A stretch of 64,000 nt of DNA from Annona cherimola (GCA_030490835.1 CM059971.1:7112007-7176006); one strand, 5' to 3'. Shown: positions 24,946 to 37,151, numbered from the stretch's first letter. Translations and numbers: made by a program. The notes: a model not told the origin generated them from the letters alone.

Positions 24946-26206
24946 ATATAATATTTTTTTTAAAAAAAAAAATTATCACTACGTCTTTTATCTACTTCGC
25001 AAACTATGAATGCTCAGCCACCGTGCTGCTTTTGTGTGAGATGCAAAATCGATTTATACTTTGGGGCCACGATTAGTCAATGTAAATTTCTACGGTTCTA
25101 AGTTTTGCTATAAGAAATCGACATATCTATCAAAAGTATTCGGTCGTGATTTTGAATTTCACGGAAGACACTTTACCTAGGTGTGCAGCTCGGAAAATCT
25201 CCCACATATCTTATTTTAGGCCTATCTTATCTTATTTTTTACATTCCAAATTTAAATTCATTATTTCATATGGCCTTCATATTATATATTTAAAAATTCA
25301 AGTCCCATGTAAAATAAATCTTATTTAGAAGTTTAATTATAACCAACATAAAAAAATATATACTACTTGGATAAAAAATAAAAATAAATGAGAAATCCAA
25401 GGGATATAAGTTGCATCTAATTCATAGGTACGTATGCATTTAAAAATTGTGAAATTTAGTGTATAAAATAAATATAAGAAAGCGTTTATTGAATTTTTTC
25501 AGAAAGGAGGACTATTAGCCGATCTAGTTGGAGCTCTGAGGTTAACCCGCTGTTTTGATAATATCGCCTAATAGTATTGGTTAACAAACTATACTGATTA
25601 ACACGCTAATATACAAACTAGCATAATCTGCTAAACAACGGAAATGACTGTTGCCACGAGATAGTGTAAATACTCTCGAAATCCGCATCCACATGATCGG
25701 CTCCCCTTAGATGACCAAAAAATTTGGATAAAACATCAGACTTCCGTGCAATACCAGTTCTCATTCTCAGCAAGAAATTGAACTCTAGTAACTTTTGAAC
25801 AGATAAATGGAGAAAGTATGGTAGCAACTAAAATAATATTCATTAACTTCTGAAAGAGGCTTATCGCCCCAATTAGAGGAGGAAAATCGATTTCAGCATG
25901 GTTATAAATAATTACCATACAAATAAAAGAGAATAGTGACCAAAATGATTGAATGAACTCCAAGTGCATGTATGGACATATGAACTAAAAATAAAAATAA
26001 CAAGAAGAAGAAGGAGAAGAAGAAAGAATCGAACCTCGTCAAGGGCGTAACCCGCCGATGCTCCAGATCTGAAGTTCTGTTCTCAAAACAAAACTGGTCA
26101 ATCGACGTACAAAGGGATACAGTAGGTGCACCTCCGCAGGGCGCAATATCTTAACTGGGGTCATTTCAATGATGCAATAAAAATTTACTCCAACTGTTGC
26201 ATCTAC

Positions 26207-26491
26207 GGGTGTATTTGGCAATTGAAAAAAAAAAATTTACAGTTAAAATTTTTCAATCTAAAATTTTTCACTCTCGATAACTGTTATACTTTTTAATTAT
26301 TTTTTTTATATTTTCATGTACAACAACCTTACTTTTCAATCATTTATATACAACTATCAACACAATTAACCTATATATTTTAACTTTATTCTCTTTACTA
26401 CTCATTATTACCTCTATCATATCACATTATTTGATAATTTTTACTCTTAAAAACTCTTCATTAAAAGTTTTATTTATTAACAAACACACCC
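26207..26491 (+). repeat. MITE of the gggtgt(a/g)tttg family, full copy
   Basis: Terminal inverted repeats gggtgtatttg (26207-26217) and caaacacaccc (26481-26491) match at 10 of 11 positions. The interior has attttaactttattctcttt and tctatcatatcacatt, shared with 10784-11060 and 28165-28407. Non-coding. I see no unambiguous target duplication, so the superfamily is undecided. Confidence 0.7.
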
Positions 26492-28164
26492 TAGAATTAT
26501 TAGTTTAACTGCATAGTAAATTTGATCGAAACCAAAACATGCTAATAGAAATCATCATTAAATGCGTAAATTAAAATCGAAACTGTTTAAAACACTATTT
26601 TTGTATAGGTAAATGATTCTCTGAAGTATTATAAGATTCCAATGCATCTGCCTATGAAGTTAAGCATTTATTTTTTATAATTTACGTACACATCTTTACG
26701 CTAGTACCGCCCAATCCGATTCCAATTGACATAATTTTTTGGCATTATTATAGAAAATATCCGTTACTAAATAATGTGACAGGCTGGATTTTATTTTAAC
26801 CATCAAAATTAGACCCCTTTTAAGAGATTTTGCACCGAAGCGTATCCCATCAAGCATGCAATATATTGTTGCCGACACCAATGCACGACTCAGGGGTCCA
26901 CCAATAATTCAGTAGAGCATCTTTCAAAAAAAAAAAAAAAAAAACAAGTTCGCGAGCATTGACTTGACTTGGGTCTTCGTCACGGCTCGTTTACCCTACA
27001 TTCTACTGCTCTGTTTGGTCGACCGTTTCCACGCGCTTAAATTCACCAAACTCTAGATTTGGTGATTTTTAAGTCAGTTTGGCTGAAACATTATATCATG
27101 GTTGAGCACTAAAATTGCAAAAAAATTTGTGCTTCCACATAAGCATCAATTCCAAGGTTTTTAGTATCATAAAAGTCAATCACAATGATTATAAATTAAA
27201 AGACACAATTACTCTTAAGTCCTAACAAATATGATTAAAGTTTTAAAAAACCTATAAGGTATTATTCTTTTATTTTGTTGCTTATTTCCTATTCTCACTG
27301 GAATGCCTTTATCGGATGAACAATTTCAAGTAAGATAAATGACATATTTTCTTCATCATAAAAATAACTTATATACATGAAAGGTTACCTTAAATTTCAA
27401 AGCTGTATTATTATAATAATATAAAGAAGGTGATTCATATCTTTATATATTTATTATTATTTATTTTATTAAAATTTTGTGCATACAATTATTGTAAATT
27501 ATTTTAAAATTACATAAGATTTAGATTATTATTTTATTTATGTAAGATAAATCATCAAAAAAATAAATATTCTCCATTTTTTTTGTAAAATCTAAAATAT
27601 TTCAAAATTAGAAATGCTTATTTTGTCCTTTTTTGTCATTTTTTACATACATATAAGCACTTTTATCTTTTTCGGTCAAATATGAAAATATAATTATTAT
27701 AAGTAATTTTTAAATTATAAAGCCAAACACTTATTAACTTTTTTGGCATCACGCTTTTTAATAAGTTTTATTTGCTATCATCCTTTAGGAAAAAGTTCTA
27801 ATTTAAAAGTTTAGCCAAAGAGAGAAGATCACAGCACATGTTTTGTCAATAAGGTAAATTACCTTTAAAAAGTTGTATAGTACGTAAGATATTTTTACTA
27901 TCTAATCATTAATTATATCTTCATTAAAATTTAATACGATAAAATTAGAATTTATTTGTCTATATGAGTTTTTAATAATTAAAGTTACTAAAATATTTAC
28001 TTTTAAATTGACAGTGTGTATAACTATCCTAAATTTTTTTGCTATAAATATGTTTTACTTTTCTGAACGTAATTGACAGATTTAATTTGAAAAATAAGTA
28101 GTTAATATTATTAAAATCAATGCATAGTAAATCCCATTTTATTCTTCAAAAAAATTTTGAAGGA

Positions 28165-28407
28165 TGAGTGTATTTAGTAATCACAATAAGCACAATAAAC
28201 TTTTAATATAAAATTTTTCATTTTTCATAATTAACTTATTTCAATTATTCTACTTTTATTCATTTCTTTATGACTATCCATACAACCACACTCTATTTTA
28301 AATTTATTCTCTTTACCTCCATCATATCAAATCATTTTCTCCGAATTTAAAAGCTTTTATAGCAATACTTATTTTTCAAAAGTTTTTTCTATTCTTAAAC
28401 ACACTTT
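28165..28407 (+). repeat. MITE of the gggtgt(a/g)tttg family, diverged copy
   Basis: Starts gagtgtatttagtaa and ends ttaaacacactt. The interior retains actatccatacaacca, ttattctctttacc and catatcaaatcattttc in the family order. Non-coding. Confidence 0.6.
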
Positions 28408-29254
28408 AAGTATAATTGATTATACAAAGGAGCAATTTGATTTTTCATATAGTTATTTTACTATGAAAAATGATTAATAGATGTTTTGCTCTTTAATTGC
28501 ATCTCACAAAAGCTCAATTTCAAAAATGCTATATCAAAAAAAAGTAGTTATTTGTCCTTCAAAATTCAACCATAAATTTTCTAATGATTTAGAAACCTGC
28601 CGTTGTGAGTTTCTGAGAAATGGTGATCCAAAGGTCACGTCAAATCAGTGCCTGTATGCCTACCGGGTTAAAAGTTCTTTTAAATTTTCTTTTCTTCGGA
28701 ACTTGTGGATCGTGCTGCTTCGAAAACGATCAATCCCAGAAATAATCGGAGAAAGCAATTTCTATAGCAAAATTTTGTGCATTTGCATGTTTGAAACAGC
28801 CAATGACGATTTTGTTTTAAAGTTATATTACATGGAGCCATTAAGTTTCATTCGGACTTGAAAGTCTGGACTACAGATATACCCTACAATGTGATACTAA
28901 TGAGCCATACTTTGATTCACCAGTACTCGTCTTCCTTAAACTTTTATTTGCAACACAAAAAGGTAAAGATCATTTGCCATACATTGTATGTTTATTTTTA
29001 ATTTAGTTTATATTTGATTTAAAAGCCAATTAGTTAAAAAATTGAAAGACTCATAATAAAGTACTTCATCGAAATTTTTCAAGTTAAATGATATTAAATC
29101 GAATAGCAAAAATAAATTTAAAAATTTTCAAATTATGTAATAAAGAATAGAGTAGAAAACAGGTAATGCAACACCCCTTAATTATCATGATTATTAAATC
29201 TGAGTCTGACCAGCCGGATTAGTTTAACGGGTTCATGCTCCTATGTTTCAGCAA

Positions 29255-29263
29255 ATTCATAAC
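29255..29263 (+). repeat. Left target-site duplication of MULE-1
   Basis: attcataac, identical to 38100-38108. Nine bases is the standard duplication length for Mutator-like elements. Confidence 0.9.
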
Positions 29264-29537
29264 GAGATTTGATCATTTCCGACCGGTCGTTCAAACGTGC
29301 CTCCTCCGACCAACGCTTGTAGCCATCCGATCGTGCGCGGCGATTTGCGACTGTTGGATCGCGAGGCTGGTTGACTGCACGAGGACAGGATTAAAAGCTG
29401 GAAAAAAACACCCCAACCCCTGTCAGTGGGAAATATTGCATCGTCACCCTCCCGCACCTCTCCCTCTCTCCCGCTCGCACCTCTCTCTCTCTTTCCCTCC
29501 CTCCCTCTCTCCCTCTCGACCAACCCCGCTGCCTGGT

Positions 29538-29575
<38 letters not shown>

Positions 29576-30049
29576 GAACCTTTCTTATCTCCCGCGCGGG
29601 CTGTCAATGCCGGATCTAACGGGCTAGTCTCCTCCCCGTCTTCAACAGCGAATCTGACGGGCTGGCTCCTCCCTCATCTTCGACAGCAACATCCTCTCTC
29701 CCTTGCTCCAGGTAAATGCTCCCTCTCCCGGTTAATGCTCGGTTCCTCTCTCCCCTGCTCCAAGCTCCTACTCCCGATTTCAAACCACGAACTTTCTCCA
29801 CAACAATCCCATCGTCCTACTGCATTGCTTTTCCGCTTCCGCCCATCTGCTCTTTATGCTCCTCTTATCCAGTAAATGGGTCTCCACAAGATGGAACATG
29901 ATCAGAGGCCATACAATTTTCAAGGAGAGCTCGGGAGCCTCCGTCTTCTTTCGTATTACAAGCTAACCCTTTTCGCTTTATTCCTCTGCATTGAGGACCG
30001 ATGTATGGCAATTTCACTTGGGATCTTTCCTCTGCCAAACCAACTCTTT
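29264..30049 (+). repeat. MULE-1 left terminal inverted repeat (786 bp)
   Basis: Matches the reverse complement of 37274-38099 almost throughout, about 90% by eye with small indels. Homology stops after ccaaaccaactcttt. A C/T-rich tract at about 29447-29580, including (ct)n at 29540-29573, makes this strand highly pyrimidine-biased and yields several Ser/Pro/Leu open frames that are not genes. The stretch ttcctctgcattgaggaccg at about 29980-30000 is repeated just past the TIR at about 30065. Confidence 0.9.
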
Positions 30050-30446
30050 TAGATTTAGCTTGCATTCCTCTGCATTGAGGACCGATGTCCAAACGTGGGT
30101 AGTGGATTTCGAACAAACAATGTTTTACATTTTCCTAGTTAGGATTTTTGCATAATCGAGCAAGAAAAATCTAGAAAACACCAATTACCAATGATCAAAC
30201 CGAAGCCAAAATACATTTACGAAGGATCCCGTCTCCTTTTCTTTCATTAGATTAGGCATTGCCTTCTCCTTTTTCGGCCAAGAAGAACCAACAGAACACC
30301 GTTCCTCTCCTTATATTCTGAATGTGGAGCAATCTGTTACCGCGCAAGCCAAAATAGCATCACACAAGATGCTTTTAAGTTTATCTCTGAGAAAGAAACT
30401 TGGGAACCCAACAGAGATATCACTATTTCTCCATCTCAAGCTTTTA

Positions 30447-30700
30447 ATCTAATGTCCTAGCATCTATTTCACACTTTTGTGCTATCAATTGTTCGTAAAT
30501 AGAAAGACAACAAAGTTTAGCAGCCAAATGAAGACCGTATCATGCCCTTTTTCAGTTCTTAATGGAAACTCAACATTGGCCCTAGAATCCAGAAGTACGT
30601 GCATTGCACTTGAATTTTGGCAGAGTATGGCATGACATTCTACCATGAAGTTGATCTTCAAGAAAAGAAGGCTGAGGTTGAAGCAACAGCCTCAAAATCT
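30447..30700 (-). pseudogene. Captured fragment of an ankyrin-repeat protein gene
   Basis: Reading the minus strand with small frame changes gives consecutive ankyrin-like units: ILRLLLQ, then HAILCQNSSAMHVLLDSRAN, then EKGHDTV and HLAAKL, then EQLIAQKCEIDARTLD. The spacing of the LLH/HLAA and LL-x-RAN elements fits ankyrin repeats. At least two frameshifts separate these pieces. No start or full gene is present, and the fragment lies just inside the left TIR on the strand opposite the transposase. This is typical of a Pack-MULE acquisition. The exact parent gene is not identified. The plus-strand frame at 30617-30910 is its shadow. Confidence 0.65.
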
Positions 30701-31534
30701 GTCCAACAACTATATACAACAACTATACATTTTATGAATTTTTTCATAACTCCTCATATGATTAACTATCTATTCTCACTTTATTCTTTTTATTTATTAT
30801 CAATACTCCTACCATATAATATAATTTTATTATATTTTGATAATATTTATAACAAAATTTTTGGTAATGATTACATAGAAGTTGTTCCATATAATCTTCT
30901 TAATTTTTAATATATTAATAATTGATACAAAATTCAATCATTATATTTATATCACTTATTTTTCTAAGTTAATATGGTAATGATTATTTTCAGGTTGCCC
31001 ACGGAAGGAAGTCTCTTGCAGCTTGTAATTGCCTGATTTCATCATTCGAGGCAGGTTCATTCGCTCCGTACAAACGGTTCTCAATTGAGATAATTTATTT
31101 TGTTAACAAAATTTATTCTTACTAGAATATGTTGTTTTGACTTGCCTAGCATATTAAGCATGTATACTTTCATCAGATTTGCATTAGTTAGTATGAGAAT
31201 TATATACTATAGTCTTATTTATCTGACAGTATACTTATATCCAATTTGGACTCTAGTCTCCTTAGCTATGGCTAGCTAAGCTTTAAGACAACTGATCTAC
31301 CTGCAGCTCTACTGAGGAACAATCTAGACTGTGAAGATAACTGCATGACTGAAAGAGGTCAGGAATCCAATGGTTTTATAATTTTTTGTGCTATGTTGAT
31401 ATTTGTATTTTACGAAAATGTTTGTTGAGGTTCCAAGAATTACTAGTCTAACCTTTAAGATATGTTAAACGATTGTCACTGCTATGGCAGATTAATTTTG
31501 TTTGTTTCACATGGAACAAAACATCGATTGCACT
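30701..31534. other. Leader region of the MULE-1 transposase gene
   Basis: AT-rich. An exon-like segment at about 30994-31052 is bounded by a ttttcag acceptor and a gcag/gttcat donor, and 31290-31350 is another less AT-rich block. These could be 5' untranslated exons of the transposase gene or captured sequence. No protein can be assigned. Confidence 0.35.
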
Positions 31535-33893
31535 ATGGAGTCAATGTAGTTGGATTCATTGAATGTAGATGAACATGGTTTAGTTCGAGGTGTGACAATT
31601 GAACTTGAGTCAGTGAGCGAGGCAGTTCCTAGTGGATTAGGAAATGTTGAAAACATCCTTGAAGATGGTATGTTCACGCCTTATACCCCATATGAGATAA
31701 CACCAAGAGTCGGCATGAGTTTCGTATCCATAGATGCAGCTTATGAGTTTTATAATAATTACGCTTGGGCCTGTGGTTTTAGCACCAGGAAGGATACTAG
31801 TCGTAAGGCAAAGTCTGGTGAAATTTTGCGACAAATCTTAACATGCTCCAGAGTTGGCTTTGGACAAGATAAACGAAGTACTAAAGGCGGATTCATGACT
31901 CGTTGCTCGTGTCCTGCTAAAGTGTACTTGAATTTAAATAGGGAAGAGAACAGTTATCACGTCTCCCAGTTCGTACGAATGCATAACCATGCACTGTGTA
32001 CTCCGACAAAGACTCAGAAACTGCGCTCACACAAGAAGTTAACCGAAGATGATTTAGGTCTCATATCGTCATTAAAGGCATCTGGAATTTGTGTGGCACG
32101 ATCTATTAATTTCATGAGACATGAAGTAGGAGGACCTTCCCATCTCCACTTCTCGGAAAGGGATGCTAGAAATGCACTCTGGAAAAAGCGACAAATGATG
32201 TTCGAAGGGGATGCGAACTCTCTATTGTGCTATTTCCAGCAAAGGAGTCAAGGGAGTTCTCAATTCTCATACGAAATTCAGGTCGATGAGGATATGAGAT
32301 TGACATCTTGTTTCTGGATTGATGGAAAATCAATAGAAGACTGCCTGATTTTTTCTGACGTTATATGTTTTGACACGACTTACAAGACAAATGAGTACAA
32401 CATGCCTTTTGGGCCATTTGTTGGTGTCAATCACCATAAACAATCCATTTTACTGGGTGCAGGCTTGCTTTTTGGTGAGACAATCGAGGACTTCAAGTGG
32501 TTATTTCAAACATGGGTAAATGCAGTGGGGGGTATCCATCCGAAGACTATAATAACAGATCAAGATGCAGCTATCGGGGCAGCAGTACAAGCCATTTTTT
32601 CCAACACTAATCACTTACTGTGTTTGTGGCATATATGTAAAAAATTGCCTAAGAAGTTATCTCATGTCATCCACGAGCACCCCACTTTCAAGAGTAAGTG
32701 GAATCATTGTTTATATGCAACTGAAAGCGAGGTTGAGTTTGAGGAATGTTGGCAAGCGATGATTGATGAGTTCAGTTTACAAGACAATCCGTGGTTGGCA
32801 CACATGTATGAAATACGTCATAAATGGATTCCAACATTCACTAAGAAATATTTTAGTGCGGGCATGAGGACTACGGTTAGAAGTGAAAGTATGAATGCAT
32901 TTTTTGATGGGCATGGGTATGATAAAGCACTAGAGCATAGATGTGAGGCCGAGGGGGAGGCAGATTTTCGAACTTTGCATGGTATACCATTGTTAAAAAC
33001 TACACTTATGCTTGAAGCTCAAATGGCTAAAGTGTATACTCTCAATGTGTTCTTATTATTTCAAAAGGAGTTGGAGCAAAGCCTCTTATACTTTGCAGAT
33101 AGAGTTGAAGGAGAAAGTACAATCCAACGGTGGCGAGTGCACCACTATGAAGATGAGGAGAAAAATAAACAGAAGTTTATAGCATGGAATGCAGAGGATT
33201 TAGTGGCGACATGTCCGTGTATGAAATTTGAATCCTTTGGTATTGTTTGCAAACACATCCTCGCATTACTGCAGTTTCATAAAGTAAAGTCAATGCCACC
33301 TTTCCACATAATGACACGATGGACACAAAGTGCAAAGTCTCAATTCAAACGTCCGTTGTCATCAAATGATAATGAGAGTAGGCAGTCTCTTGCGGTTCGT
33401 AATCATGCGTTGTTGAAGTGGTGGTGTTACATTAGACTCAAAGCTTTGCATAACTCGGATGCTTTTGAAATTGTCAAACTCAATATGGAGAAGACGATTA
33501 CTGCACTTGATGCACTGCCTAAGCAGCTACCATGTGTAGAGACTGGTAGAAACCGTGCAGTTGAAGTCGATGGAGGTACAGATGCTAATGACAATTTCAA
33601 CCTAAGTCTAGATGCTCGTAGTGTTCGAGGTGATGCTACAATTGAGGAGCAATCTTCTCAGGCTTACAACATTGACTCCCCACATATCATACTGAGGAAG
33701 AGCAGATCATCAAAGCGAATGAAACGTACATTGAAGGCATTGTGTGGCGGATCCAAACGTTGTCGTGGATGTAATAAATTTGTTGTTGGGCATGATAAAC
33801 GCAACTTCCAACACTTAATAATCCTACTGTCACTATTGTCTCTAAATTTGTCGATGATACATGCATTTCTAGAGGTCGGGGTCGAGGACGACG
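31535..33893 (+). pseudogene. FAR1/FRS-type MULE transposase, decayed
   Basis: The long frame codes for a Mutator transposase of the FAR1 group, which binds the TIRs and cuts with a DDE site. Numbering from the TTG at 31550: FAR1 DNA-binding zinc region about 63-148 (C99, C119, C121, HNH at 145-147), MULE transposase core about 270-365 with D275 (FDTTY) and D337 (ITDQD), candidate third acidic residue E446 (RSESMNAFF), SWIM zinc finger C555-P-C557 and C567-K-H569, then a C-terminal knuckle C738-x2-C741-x6-H748. Defects: the upstream ATG at 31535 is followed after four codons by TAG (31547-31549), the next in-frame ATG is at 31670, about a dozen residues normally following FFDG (near 32910) are missing in frame, and a 1-bp loss near 33806 removes the last knuckle cysteine. 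A good donor (gacgacgag/gtattt) ends the exon at 33893. Confidence 0.88.
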
Positions 33894-34105
33894 AGGTATT
33901 TCCACTATTTTTCTTGTTTTATAATATGATTTCGACTTATCATTTGCATGACATTTGATTCATAATTATTCTCAGCCACATTGTTTAGACTGTTGACTTA
34001 ATTATATTCTCAGCCACATTGTTAAAATTGTTGACTTCTTATAGTGGTTTGCATTTAATGGTATGCCTCAGATATCTAATATAATTTATTTCTTGTGTTC
34101 ACTAG

Positions 34106-34763
34106 GGGGACGTAGTTGAAATGGATTCAGCTTCTAGTGGATTTTCCAATGCCAATATAGTGAAAAACTGCGCTTGTTCCTGTGGTGCACTAGTCATTAT
34201 GTTGACATCAAATACAAAACGAAACTCTGGTCGGCGTTTTCTGCGTTGTCCTTATTTCAGGGTATGCTATTACTGACTTTTTTTCAGGAACATTAAGGAG
34301 CATTGCTTCTCATAGCTAAATCTATTTTTTGTATATTTAATAGGATCCTGCACGGTGTTGCAACTTTTTTAGATGGGTGGACCAGGTCGTAACTCCTAAG
34401 AATGGTGTTGTATCAAATGAGGGAAGTAGCACGAAGTTGCAAGATGAGAGGCAGTTGCTTCCCTTCAACCATGATGATATTGTGGCAGATATTGGAGAGG
34501 TGGTCCACTACGTTATTGATTTGCAGGAGATCCAGATTGCGGAAATCAATGAACTAAAACAATTGCAGAAGTTTTCAGCGGATGAACTGAAAGGTGAAAT
34601 CCAACTCCTGAAGGAAATCATTATCATAAGGGATGCAGAACTCAACAAGGTGTTCGAAAAGAGAGACAGAGAGATACTCAACTTGAGAGTTATGATGTTT
34701 GTTATTGCTTTAGTTGCCATAGTTCTTGTTGTTAACTTTTATTTGCAAGGTGTTGTAAACTGA
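34106..34763 (+). CDS. GRF zinc finger / coiled-coil / tail-anchored protein in MULE-1
   Basis: Two exons, 34121-34261 and 34344-34763, join through a consensus intron (ag/ggtatgc to ttaatag/gatcc) into 186 codons. The N-terminus has a GRF zinc finger: C19-x-C21-G, GRRF then C43, C53-NFFRW. Residues about 105-160 are a Leu/Ile/Glu-rich coiled coil and about 163-182 a hydrophobic segment (VIALVAIVLVVNFYL) only a few residues from the end, so a tail-anchored membrane protein is predicted. GRF fingers bind single-stranded nucleic acid in other proteins. The role here is unknown. The first exon has an acceptor (ttcactag) at 34104-34105. Spliced from the transposase donor at 33893, it continues the current transposase frame in phase, while the ancestral frame would stop at 34116-34118, two bases before this ATG. 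The frame is intact. Confidence 0.72.
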
Positions 34764-35516
34764 TTTTAGAAGCACACTTGTGGAACAACTTCATGTTCTT
34801 GTCATAGTTTTTGTTGTTAACTTTTATTTGGAAGGTGGTGTAAACAAATTTTAGATCATCGACGTGGTTGGTTTTTCTCTTTCTACTTCATTGTGGTTGG
34901 TTTTTCTCTTTCTACTTCATTGTTTTCCATGATCTATGCTTCTCATTGATAAACCTTACAGGGATGAATGATTGAATGACTGGACAGGTAATTTTTCTTC
35001 TTTTTTCATATTGTGCTAAACAGCTAAGTATTTTCCCCTAATATCTTTTTAGTCAGGACTTTTGAATCTGCTCATCCGAAAAGTCCCTTTGAGGAATTTG
35101 CAACAAGCGATCAATATCTTTTTCGCCTTTCTTATTTTATATGTCAGTTGTTATTTTTTTAATTTTTAATTTTTTAATTTTTTTCTTTTTGTCATCATTA
35201 GTCACATTTCCAGCACATGCATGTCTTTGGAATCGGCAGATATTGAGATGGGAATTTACTGGTGGCCTAAAAATACTTAACTTTTTATACATGCGAGATT
35301 CTGCTTGAGGCTTTCAGGCGTAAAAACAAGAAAAAAATTACTTTTAGTCACAACAAGCGTAAAAACAAGAAAATTCATTCCATTCTTAAAATAGTGTTTC
35401 TCCCCACGTCTTAGCAATTACATAAATTGATTCCATTTCCTTTCTGTTAAAACTTACAAGAGCATGAAAATAATAATGATAATCCTCATTTTCACATCTC
35501 TTGGTCTTCTAAAGAC
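34764..35516. other. MULE-1 middle region, no gene seen
   Basis: Contains a 29-bp tandem duplication (gtggttggtttttctctttc unit) at about 34864-34921 and AT-rich sequence. Presumably 3' untranslated and spacer DNA of the GRF gene. Confidence 0.4.
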
Positions 35517-36710
35517 CTCTTTCTTGTTCTGAGATTCTGCTTGAGGCTTCAGGCAAAGGTGATGATCTTCCACGTCGAAAAAGAACAGCAAGTCCTCTCA
35601 TTTTGTGACAGTATCTCTCTGCATCTTGCTCATCTTGAAATACTTGATAATGAGATCTCATCATACTCACAGTTTCAAATAATCACAACCAAAATTTCAA
35701 TGACAAAATACATCATATCATTCCATATTCTATTAACTTCAGAAATAATCTATAACTCTGTTTCAGAGCCATGCTTTAATAAGTTCATATCAAGCTCCAA
35801 GAGAGGTTTCATAATTAGGATTTAATTTTTCTTCATTGTTTACACTTGCCTGTCTAAAGAAAAATCCAATAACTAAGTTAATTATTCACATGTAGAAAAA
35901 CAAACCTTGGTAATCATGAACCAAAAATCTGCAGGCCCACAAACCTGCAAAATCCATGCCGAGTATATAGTAGTCAATAGATGAATTACAAACAAATTAA
36001 TATCTTGTGGATGATTTTAATTGAATACTTAGAGCCAGACCATATATAACTCACATAAGCAAAGATGAAACAAACAGCCAAGTAAATAGAAGGATTCTTG
36101 GCCCATATTACATATACATGAGTAACAGTACGATGCCTTTCCTATCATTAACAAGTAATCCATGCATAGAGTTAAACAAAAGCAAATTCACTTCCTTTCT
36201 GCATAGTTGAAATGTGGAAAATGGAATGAGGAAAAAGTCAAACTGGTTTCAAACATATCAAGAAACATTATGATATCTTTAATAAAACAGCAGTGCATGT
36301 CTTGCTCTTGGTAAAAGATCAAATAAAAAAAGGGCCCTACATGAAGGCACGAGATAGATACCCTAAACATTTCCTGTTTGGGCAAAATGACAATAGTTGA
36401 AAGTTATATTTCAAGGTTATATAACTTCAACGGGGGAGAAGAAAGTAGAACTGCATACAAGATCAATATTGAATGATATGAACTGCACAGTATAGCCTAC
36501 TGTTCCACATGTTAATGCTCTTAGCAATTGCTAATGCAAGAAGTGCTATATCTTTTCTCTTCCCTTTTTCTCCATTCAAAGAAATGGACCTACTTAATTG
36601 TTGTTGCCTAAAATGTGAGGTAAATTTCAAAACATAGATACCAGAAAAAGATATAGCACACCATAACATAGTCTCTTCCTTGATCTTCAAGGTCACTGGA
36701 CCTCCGTAAT
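35517..36710 (-). pseudogene. Captured exons of an unrecognised membrane-protein gene
   Basis: Several exon-like pieces read on the minus strand, each with consensus splice borders. About 36640-36705 gives KIKEETMLWCAISFS. 36055-36107 gives WAKNPSIYLAVCFIFAY, a membrane segment, before a gtgagt donor. 35906-35944 is a 13-codon exon VCGPADFWFMITK between a tttgcag acceptor and a gtttg donor. 35517-35669 is a last exon with QVFQDEQDAERYCHKMRGL, RRGRSSPLPEASS and a stop at 35517-35519. The pieces look like the C-terminal part of one plant gene including introns. I do not recognise the family. Confidence 0.5.
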
Positions 36711-37151
36711 TAAACCAGAATTAATGGCCATTGGTGTGCAAATCCTACTAATTTCTAAATTCAAGTATCAACTGAGACCTAATGCTAATAAATTTGCTAT
36801 ACATATCATAAGTAGGCCATGAAACCAACCAGATTGAGTACAATTTAAAATTCACCGGGCCTCATAAAGATCCAAATTCAATCATAAGCAATTTTACAAT
36901 CTGCCGAAAGAATTTCTCCATATTTGCTAACTTAATACCTGTAAAATCTATCTACCATACAGTCACTAAAAAACGATCCACCCTCTCCGCATAACATGAA
37001 GAAAATAAACCATTTGTAGAAATCCACCATCAAAAGCTTCCTAACCAGATGAAGCATCTCGCTAATCCGAAATAGAAGAAAATGAAAGGAAAAGATCTAA
37101 CCGTGAGAGATACTGGTCAAACCACTCGATCTGCAATAATCGTAAGAGCTA

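Larger units (their letters stand above)
23061..29254. other. AT-rich gene-poor region
   Basis: No gene is identified over 6 kb. It contains the duplicated segment 24370-24945 and MITEs at 26207-26491 and 28165-28407. A 93-codon ATG frame at 23813-24094 (+) and a 126-codon frame at 28481-28861 (+) lack domains I can name. A segment at about 25618-26220 (minus) contains exon-like pieces of somewhat higher GC (reading LLRMRTGIARKSDVL and ILRPAEVHLLYPF), but no product is recognised. Confidence 0.4.

Noticed and set aside
28481..28861. 126-codon open frame as a gene
   Set aside because: No recognisable domain and no splice or neighbour support. Expected by chance in a region this size.
29426..29875. 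Pro/Ser/Leu-rich open frames in the MULE-1 left TIR
   Set aside because: They are translations of a pyrimidine-rich repeat tract, and equivalent frames occur on both strands of the other TIR.
30617..30910. 97-codon plus-strand frame
   Set aside because: It overlaps the ankyrin fragment on the opposite strand, and its second half is AT-rich filler.
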